Source: CAYHHI01 sp964356335 (GTDB lineage: Bacteria > Arandabacterota > Arandabacteria > Arandabacterales > Arandabacteraceae). From it: DNA of 18,489 nucleotides. The stretch spans positions 1 to 18,489 of the forward strand of contig CAYHHI010000060.1 of assembly GCA_964356335.1 (NCBI GenBank). The letters run 5' to 3'. Both the position numbers and the translations under genes were made by a program. The notes below the pieces were generated by a model that saw nothing but the letters and a program-made list of their open reading frames with translations, ran no database searches and was not told the origin of the DNA. Below, in pieces: positions 13,640-18,489 of this stretch (the stretch's first letter is position 1; each line of letters begins with the position of its first letter).

Positions 13640-14242
13640 TCATTCTCCTTGGCTTGGGGCGAGAAGGCCCCGTTCAACGGCATCATCTATTAGAGCTCTG
13701 GCGTACTCCCAGAGGCGTGGAGCACCCTCTTCGATGGGCCGGGCTCGTGCAACCACCTGCCCACTCTTGACGCCATACTTGCGCCATATCTTGCCATGGG
13801 CGTGATAGTTGAGGAGCAGTGCCTGGAGCCTATCGAGCGCGTTGGCAAATCGCGATTCAGGTGTTGCGCGCGCCTCGAACTCATCCCACAACGCCCGCAA
13901 TTCGGATGCCTGGTCGCCAGGCAGCATATTGAAGATGCGGCGGGCTGCCCTGATCTCACGTTCCAGCTTGTCCTTGCAGGCGTTCTCGTCATAGCAGTAG
14001 GTATCGCCAGCATCGATCTCCACCAGATCATGAACGAGCACCATCTTGATGACGTGGAGAAGATCAACTTCTTCAGCTGCATATTCCGAGAGCAGCATCG
14101 GTGCGAGAGCGATGTGCCACGAGTGCTCGGCGGAGTTCTCGTTACGATCATGACCAACCGTTATTGTCCGCCGCAACACCTGCTTGAGCTTATCGGCCTC
14201 GATCATGAATTCCATCTGTTTCGCCAGGCGATCCGGATCCAT
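13640..14242 (-). CDS. HD-domain hydrolase, YfbR/HDDC2-like nucleotidase
   Basis: The product is 200 residues, of the size of YfbR/HDDC2 proteins, which dephosphorylate (deoxy)nucleoside 5'-monophosphates in the cytoplasm. The metal ligands are visible: His40 in NSAEHSWH, His71-Asp72 in LVHDLVEIDAGDT and Asp137 in FANALDRLQ, matching the H...HD...D pattern, with Asp80 in the AGDT segment typical of the group. No signal peptide. ATG 14242 has GGAG ten bases upstream. Its stop lies within the ribosome site and start region of the secreted phosphoesterase gene, so translation is coupled. The activity is inferred from family; other small HD hydrolases are possible. Confidence 0.85.
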   Translation of the reverse strand: MDPDRLAKQMEFMIEADKLKQVLRRTITVGHDRNENSAEHSWHIALAPMLLSEYAAEEVDLLHVIKMVLVHDLVEIDAGDTYCYDENACKDKLEREIRAARRIFNMLPGDQASELRALWDEFEARATPESRFANALDRLQALLLNYHAHGKIWRKYGVKSGQVVARARPIEEGAPRLWEYARALIDDAVERGLLAPSQGE

Positions 14243-14323
14243 TCCAGGGAATCTCCGCGTTGATGTGCCTTCGTCAGAAGCGGTCCCGCGTGTCCCAAAG
14301 AGACAAACGTACCCCTCGGTAGC

Positions 14324-14351
14324 CTATCAGTGTCACGATAGAATAATATCA
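14324..14351 (-). promoter_or_regulatory. Possible extended -10 promoter with dyad upstream of the HD gene
   Basis: On the - strand, TGA followed by TATTAT (14351-14343) resembles an extended -10 element; no good -35 is seen at the proper distance. Directly downstream, CTATC (14341-14337) and GATAG (14328-14324) form an inverted repeat around 8 bases whose inner GTG/CAC is also nearly symmetric. A start near 14336 would leave a leader of about 94 bases to the HD gene. Suggestive only. Confidence 0.25.
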
Positions 14352-14419
14352 CAAAGGTGGGTCTTCAAACGACAGCTACTTAGCAGGCTTGCAGGCCTGA
14401 CCCCGCTATCTTGGCCCCG

Positions 14420-15603
14420 CTACCGATACATCGCTTTGATGGCACCCCAGGTGGACGGCTGGGTCTCCGTCGGGCCACAGATGCATCCCTGCCCCAAAGC
14501 ACCTATGAGGCCGCAGTTGTAACCTTGGGGATGGTTGCCCGGAAGACATGGCGAAGCGCTGCAAAGACTAAGGTCATACGGTTCCACCTCGAAGTTGCAG
14601 AAGGCTGGGCAGGCTGAGAAATTGCCGCCCTGACCAAGTTTGCCGGCTATACGTCCAACCCAGTCACCACCCTCGTTCCCGTAGATATCGGTGCAGCCTA
14701 TGCTTGGCTCGAAATACTCGTCGTCCGTAAAGTGGAAGCCCTCGCCACCAGTGCCGTAAGCCATGATGCAATGGTCAACGCCTGCTCCGACATACCCGGT
14801 GCCAATCGCACTGGCTTCAGGTCCGGAATTGGCAAAGAAGGTACACCTACTGATTTCTGCATACATATTGACTACAGAGATAGCCCCAACGCCGTAGTCA
14901 GCAGAGTTGTGAGTGAAGACCGATCTGCGAATGAATGCCCTGGCCTCATGCGCATGGCAACAGATAGCCCCACCTCCTCCACCACCACCAAGCGCATGAT
15001 TGTCACTGAAGGTGCAACCATCGATCGTAACGTCGAGATAGACACCATATATCCAGATGGCGGCCCCGTCGTACGCCTCATTGGAGATGAACTTGGAATT
15101 GGTGATTATGACATCCTCACCATAGAAATCATCGCAATAGACTGCACCCCCCCGCGCTCGCCGAGTTAGAAAAGAAAACGCAGTTTCTCACCGTCAGGTA
15201 CAGTCCGGGTCCCGCCTGGGGGAGCGTTGTAGGTATGCACTGCCGAGTTATTGGCATTCTGAATAGTCACGCCATCGAGCACAAGATGTCCACCCTGAAT
15301 AGAGATGGCGTATCTGTCAAAGCCACCCGGAGTCCCTTCACAGTCTATTATGCAGTTCGCTGCATTGCCGGTCTCTGATTTGATCAGAAGGGTCTTGTTC
15401 GGATATACTATGTTGTAGTTGCCCGCGCCCTGAAAGGTACCACTCGCAAGAAGCAAGGTGTCACCTGAGGTGGCCTGATCGATTCCAGCCTGGATCGTAG
15501 CCGCATCGCCCGTTCCATCAGGCTTGATGTAGATTGTATGGGCCCAGGCCAACCCAGCATGAAGAACCACGACTGCCACAACTACCGTTAGCAAGTATCG
15601 CAT
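14420..15603 (-). pseudogene. Secreted right-handed beta-helix protein gene with two apparent frameshifts
   Basis: The frame from ATG 15603 (GGAGG 8 bases upstream; a GTG at 15612 is less likely) codes for a signal peptide (MRYLLTVVVAVVVLHAGLAWA) and a beta-helix start like that of polysaccharide lyases and choice-of-anchor proteins (IYIKPDGTGDAATIQAGIDQ), but hits a stop at 15166. The sequence makes sense only by switching frame twice, each switch skipping one base: once between 15202 and 15223 (a C5 run at 15218-15222 is a candidate) and once at the G7 run 15153-15147. Corrected, it gives about 393 residues with successive coils ending VFFSNSA, KFISNEA, TFSDNHA, VFTHNSA and TFFANSG, an asparagine-ladder pattern, then a Cys-rich end and the tail WGAIKAMYR. 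It is probably an exported surface or carbohydrate-binding protein. It is either truly broken, phase-variable, or a sequencing error at homopolymers. Confidence 0.8.
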
Positions 15604-15658
15604 TGTCTCCACCTCCCTGCCGAATAATCGGCCCTATGCGCCATCAGGCGTCAGATTC

Positions 15659-15688
15659 ATTGTATACCCGATCCGGCGTATTCGTCAA
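15659..15688 (-). promoter_or_regulatory. Promoter of the beta-helix protein gene
   Basis: On the - strand, TTGACG (15688-15683), 18 bases, then TACAAT (15664-15659): 5 of 6 matches to each sigma70 hexamer. The predicted start is near 15652 with a leader of about 49 bases. The leader contains two small perfect hairpins, CGCC-TGAT-GGCG and GCCGA-TTAT-TCGGC (15632-15619), the second just upstream of the GGAGG ribosome site. Confidence 0.6.
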
Positions 15689-15730
15689 GATCAAAAGAGG
15701 GGCTGGTGCTCATAAGGCAGCCTGCTGAGA

Positions 15731-17542
15731 TCATTGTACATAGCCGAGCGAACGCAGCTCTTTCTTGGTTTGATCACTAAGATTGACCGCGGTGTCACCC
15801 TCGTACCCGCTCTCAGACATCCAAACCAAGACATATGGTGCCTTAGGCCTTGAGGATGGCTCCCCACGCGACCTGCAGGTTGTCTTGCCAGGGTGCTGCG
15901 CAAAGGGCATGCTGTCGGGCTGCGCAAGAGAAGAACCCAAATAAGTGTGGGCGGTTGCGGGCCTGCCATCCATCTGGAAGTCAAACATGAGGGGAAACTT
16001 CTCGGGCGCCGATTTGAAGGCTAAGCGACAGATGCTTTCCACTCCGAGATTCCTTAGCTCCAGGGCATTAGAGACTCCATGGCGAGCCGCACCGCCGCCG
16101 ATATCATGGAAATTGCCCTCGGCGTCAATCACTCTCGCAAGACGGATCTGGCCCGGCAGCAACCCTCTCTGCGAGGTGATGGCAATATCAAAATGGCGAG
16201 GTATCCCGTCAGTGCGCATTTCGAGATACCACGTATCGGTGATCCTGAAGGCCGTCTCGTAGATCGTGCGTACCGCGCTGCGCAAAACGGAGGCCTGTGG
16301 ATCAGGTATGCGCGGATCAGAAATGCTCTGCTTCTCACCGGGGTCCCTAGCAAGGTCGAAGAACATGGTTTCTCCGGAATCAATATCATGGATTACCTTG
16401 TAGGTGCTCGTCGTCACCGACTTCTTCTCGGTCCCAAGCCCTATCGCTTCCGAAAACGCCACGTCAGGCGGTAAGGCTGCGCCCGGTGGCGCCTGTGGGA
16501 CACCCCTACCTAGGATCAGCGGGATCAGGCTTGCCCCCTCGAAATGCCCCTTGGGGGTGACACCCAGCAGATCGAGGATGGTTGGAGTGACATCCAAGAG
16601 CCTGACTTGATCTCGCACCTGCGTGCCCTCAGGAATCCCGCCCGGAAGGGAGAATATGAGCGGCACCCGCAGAATCTCGCTGAAAAGGGTGTGGCTATGT
16701 CCGAAGGCTCCGTGCTCGAAGAACTCCTCGCCGTGATCACTGAGTAGGACAATCAGGGTCTTCTTTCGCAGGCCTAGCTCATTCAGTCTCTTGACGAGAG
16801 TACCGATCGCCTCATCCGTGAAGGCCAACTCGCCGTCATAGAGTGATCTCGCATGATTCCAGTCCTCGCGCGACCATTTTCCCATCATGTTGATCTGTTT
16901 CTCCCGGCCTACGGCATATGAGTCTGGATCGAAGAACCTTCCCATCCAACCCTTGTAGGTGGGGTCAAAGAGCGTGTCATATGGTGGCGGTGGAGCATAA
17001 GGCAGGTGGACATCGAAATAATGAAGGAAGAGCAAGAAAGGACGATCGCTATTGGAGGCTATCCACGTGATGGCGTCAGCGCTCGTGCCCCTGGCATCCC
17101 GCGTTCCGCGTTCGGCGGCATCATAGAAGTCAAAGCCGCGATTGATTCCGTACTCAGGATTTAGGGCAGGTGCATTCACCATGGCAGCAGTAGCATACCC
17201 CCTAGCTTTGAGCATGGTCGCGAGAGTGGGTACAGTCGGCCGGACCATATTGTTGACCGAGGTGGCCCCATGCTGGCTCGGATAGAGTGAGGTGAAGACC
17301 GTCCCGAAGGACGGAGTGGTCCAGGGGGCCTGGCTTATCGTATTCTCAAAATGGACACCCTGGGCCGCAAGAAGGTCTATGTTGGGGCTTGTATGCCGCT
17401 CGTAGCCGTAACAGCCAAGAGCGTCGGGTCTCAACGAATCGATAGCAATGACAACAACATTGAGTGGGGAGCCCTGTCGCCCACATGAAAAGGCTACGAG
17501 CATGCCTGCAACGAGCACCAGCCTACACAGTTTGCTGATCAT
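15731..17542 (-). CDS. Sulfatase-fold (alkaline phosphatase superfamily) envelope protein
   Basis: The product is 603 residues. The N-terminus (MISKLCRLVLVAGMLVAFSC) is a hydrophobic export signal ending at Cys20, possibly a lipoprotein although AFSC is a poor lipobox. The sulfatase fold follows: VVVIAIDSLRPDALGCYGY (metal Asp35), TSPNIDLLA, SQAPWTTPSFGTVFTSL (70-86), LHYFDVHLPYAPP, VLLSDHGEEFFEHGAFGHSH (Asp269, His270) and RVPLIFSLPG. The position of the formylglycine Cys/Ser is Thr75 and the Arg after CxPS is Phe79, so the formylglycine maturation motif is absent; a Thr nucleophile as in phosphoethanolamine transferases is possible. The C-terminal 200 residues form a beta-rich region ending SDQTKKELRSLGYVQ, as in many sulfatase-like proteins. 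It could act on phosphate or sulfate esters of surface glycans. It has its own promoter. Confidence 0.88.
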   Translation of the reverse strand: MISKLCRLVLVAGMLVAFSCGRQGSPLNVVVIAIDSLRPDALGCYGYERHTSPNIDLLAAQGVHFENTISQAPWTTPSFGTVFTSLYPSQHGATSVNNMVRPTVPTLATMLKARGYATAAMVNAPALNPEYGINRGFDFYDAAERGTRDARGTSADAITWIASNSDRPFLLFLHYFDVHLPYAPPPPYDTLFDPTYKGWMGRFFDPDSYAVGREKQINMMGKWSREDWNHARSLYDGELAFTDEAIGTLVKRLNELGLRKKTLIVLLSDHGEEFFEHGAFGHSHTLFSEILRVPLIFSLPGGIPEGTQVRDQVRLLDVTPTILDLLGVTPKGHFEGASLIPLILGRGVPQAPPGAALPPDVAFSEAIGLGTEKKSVTTSTYKVIHDIDSGETMFFDLARDPGEKQSISDPRIPDPQASVLRSAVRTIYETAFRITDTWYLEMRTDGIPRHFDIAITSQRGLLPGQIRLARVIDAEGNFHDIGGGAARHGVSNALELRNLGVESICRLAFKSAPEKFPLMFDFQMDGRPATAHTYLGSSLAQPDSMPFAQHPGKTTCRSRGEPSSRPKAPYVLVWMSESGYEGDTAVNLSDQTKKELRSLGYVQ

Positions 17543-17554
17543 CTTTATCGCCTG

Positions 17555-17583
17555 ATTAGACTACGCGCTCAGGCGTTGGTCAA
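17555..17583 (-). promoter_or_regulatory. Promoter of the sulfatase-fold gene, near-leaderless
   Basis: On the - strand, TTGACC (17583-17578), 17 bases, then TCTAAT (17560-17555): 5 of 6 in both hexamers. The -10 ends only 12 bases before ATG 17542, so the transcript would have a leader of about 6 bases, and no good Shine-Dalgarno sequence fits within it. Confidence 0.6.
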
Positions 17584-17622
17584 GGGAAACCAGGGAGCGG
17601 GGAATCCGCGTGAATGCTCAGG

Positions 17623-18129
17623 TCAGTCGCGCGTCAGCGCCCTTATCAGGTCTTGTGCATCGGGACAGAATTTGATGAGCTCGTCTCTTCGGGCGTGTTC
17701 ATAGTCAGCAGGATCAAAGCCTGGCGCCATGGTTGTACCCAACAGGGCAAACTTGCCGCCGGGCGACAGTCTGCAACCCTGCCATACTCCCCCCGGGACA
17801 ACGACCTGAAGTTCCATCCCACCCAGAACATCAGACCCGAGGCTGCGTATTCTTGCCGATCTGTCGGGCCATATCTGGAGCATCTCTACGGGGTCACCTA
17901 GATAGAAATGGTAGATCTCATCACCGTGCAGCCGATGCATCGCGGAAAATGTACCAGGCTTAAGCAGATAGTAAATGGCCGTGGCAAATGGGCGTGTCCC
18001 ATTATAAGACTCTGGTAGGGCTTCTTTCGCAATATGCTCCATGGATCGATAGGTCTCCACAAAATACCCGCCCTCCAGCGGTAGGGGTTTAAGATTAAGC
18101 ATGGCCACGATTTGGCTCGCCGATGTCAT
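17623..18129 (-). CDS. DUF985 / Cupin_5 family protein
   Basis: The product is 168 residues from ATG 18129, which has AAGGAGGT six bases upstream; the open frame extends to 18222 but that part is non-conserved and spans a likely promoter. It is a single small beta-barrel cupin: LNLKPLPLEGGYFVETYRS (11-29), FATAIYYLLKPGTFSAMHRL (48-67), HGDEIYHFYLGDPVEM (68-83), VPGGVWQGCRL (111-121) and LGTTMAPGFDPADYE (130-144) are all hallmark blocks of DUF985. His65, His68, Glu71 and His74 may bind a metal. Some members are described as lyase- or epimerase-like sugar-nucleotide proteins, but no firm activity can be assigned here. Cytoplasmic, no signal peptide, apparently monocistronic. Confidence 0.9.
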   Translation of the reverse strand: MTSASQIVAMLNLKPLPLEGGYFVETYRSMEHIAKEALPESYNGTRPFATAIYYLLKPGTFSAMHRLHGDEIYHFYLGDPVEMLQIWPDRSARIRSLGSDVLGGMELQVVVPGGVWQGCRLSPGGKFALLGTTMAPGFDPADYEHARRDELIKFCPDAQDLIRALTRD

Positions 18130-18151
18130 ATGGACCTCCTTATCTGGGCGG

Positions 18152-18181
18152 ATGATATCACAACTCGCAGGCCCCTGCCAG
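18152..18181 (-). promoter_or_regulatory. Candidate promoter of the cupin gene
   Basis: On the - strand, CTGGCA (18181-18176, 4 of 6), 18 bases, then TATCAT (18157-18152, 5 of 6) preceded directly by TGA, an extended -10. The predicted start near 18145 leaves about 16 bases including AAGGAGGT. The palindrome TGATATCA covers the -10. The rest of the 172-base gap to the OmpA gene shows nothing else I can support. Confidence 0.4.
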
Positions 18182-18301
18182 CGCAGTACTGCCGGCTCAA
18201 GGGGAATGGGCGGGGACCTCATGATACCGCATGCGCTTCTGCACTAGGAAGTGGCTAGGTAAGCAGTTGCTTGTGGCGCCGGGAAACACCCAGCACGCAG
18301 C

Positions 18302-18489
18302 CTACATCTTCACTAATTCGACGCGGCGATTGTTGGCCTTGCCTTCAGGCGTATCGTTGGTATCGATGGGCTTGACCTCGCCCCAACCTTTGGTTTCGAG
18401 GCGCTTCGCATCGATCTTGTACGTCTCCGTAAGGTAGGTCTGCACCGAGTTGGCCCGGTTCTGCGGGGGCGTGAGAGTGTAGTCATCCG
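18302..18489 (-). CDS. OmpA-family C-terminal domain, 5'-truncated gene
   Basis: The last 61 codons of a gene that continues beyond the right edge; the stop is TAG at 18304-18302 and complete codons run from 18487. The peptide contains NRANSVQTYLTETY, then KRLETKGWGEVKPI, then TPEGKANNRRVELVKM. These are the end of the OmpA-like peptidoglycan-binding domain: the RA-x2-V helix, the G-W/Y-G-E turn and the final strand with NRRVEL, whose second Arg contacts the diaminopimelate of peptidoglycan. It thus belongs to an outer-membrane protein or lipoprotein (OmpA or Pal type) anchoring the outer membrane to the wall. The N-terminal part, barrel or lipoprotein, is not visible. Confidence 0.88.
   Translation of the reverse strand, partial: DDYTLTPPQNRANSVQTYLTETYKIDAKRLETKGWGEVKPIDTNDTPEGKANNRRVELVKM

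Noticed and set aside
13796..14263. Open + strand frame of 155 codons opposite the HD gene
   Set aside because: The - strand product has all HD metal ligands in place; the + frame is a shadow produced by codon bias.
14732..15169. Open + strand frame of 145 codons opposite the beta-helix gene
   Set aside because: It is antisense to a region that reads as good beta-helix repeats on the other strand once frames are joined, and its own peptide shows no recognisable feature.
15693..15722. GGCTG-12-CAGCC hairpin followed by TTTT as terminator of the sulfatase-fold gene
   Set aside because: The stem is only 5 bp with a 12-base loop and the T-run is short and delayed; too weak to list as a feature.
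18130..18222. Longer start for the cupin gene
   Set aside because: The extension shows no conserved residues, overlaps a candidate promoter, and ATG 18129 has a near-perfect AAGGAGGT.

Overview
The window reads as one stretch of a Gram-negative-type bacterial chromosome of moderately high GC, probably from an uncultured FCB-superphylum-like lineage (Eisenbacteria/Krumholzibacteria/Zixibacteria-type; inferred, low confidence). The clues are lipopolysaccharide-type glycosyltransferases, an OmpA C-terminal domain, a secreted phosphatase with a FlgD/Por-like C-terminal sorting domain, and a secreted beta-helix protein ending in a Trp-Gly-x-Ile-Lys tail. No mobile element, CRISPR array, tRNA or rRNA was seen, and coding density is high.

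Positions 1-5116 (+ strand) hold a tight glycan operon: a GT2 enzyme cut by the window edge, a GT4 enzyme, a GT9 heptosyltransferase-like enzyme, a small DUF6165-like protein, a second GT9 enzyme and a WaaE-like GT2 enzyme. Two joints overlap by 4 bases. It probably builds LPS core or a related surface glycan.

Positions 5184-10839 (- strand) hold housekeeping genes. Read in the direction of transcription they are an Rrf2-type Fe-S regulator, a cysteine desulfurase, quinolinate synthase NadA, a 30-codon ORF absent from standard gene calls, the tRNA 2-thiouridylase MnmA, a two-repeat DUF6982-like protein and phosphofructokinase. A well-formed sigma70 promoter with a 25-bp dyad over the start site precedes the regulator. 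The first five genes look like a sulfur/Fe-S operon: the desulfurase supplies sulfur both to the NadA cluster and to MnmA, under an Fe-S-sensing repressor. The 30-codon ORF ends 7 bases before mnmA, which has no ribosome site of its own.

Positions 10946-12067 (+) hold a membrane-anchored SpoIIE/PP2C phosphatase. From 12186 to the end everything is on the - strand: a secreted metallophosphoesterase, an HD-domain nucleotidase-like protein, a secreted beta-helix protein broken by two apparent one-base insertions (one at a run of seven G), an anchored alkaline-phosphatase-superfamily 'sulfatase' lacking the formylglycine motif, a DUF985 cupin and the end of an OmpA-family gene. Several of these have recognisable promoters of their own.

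The most unusual items are the small ORF at the nadA-mnmA junction, the regulated sulfur operon with nadA where iscU is normally found, and the homopolymer-associated frameshifts in the beta-helix gene.
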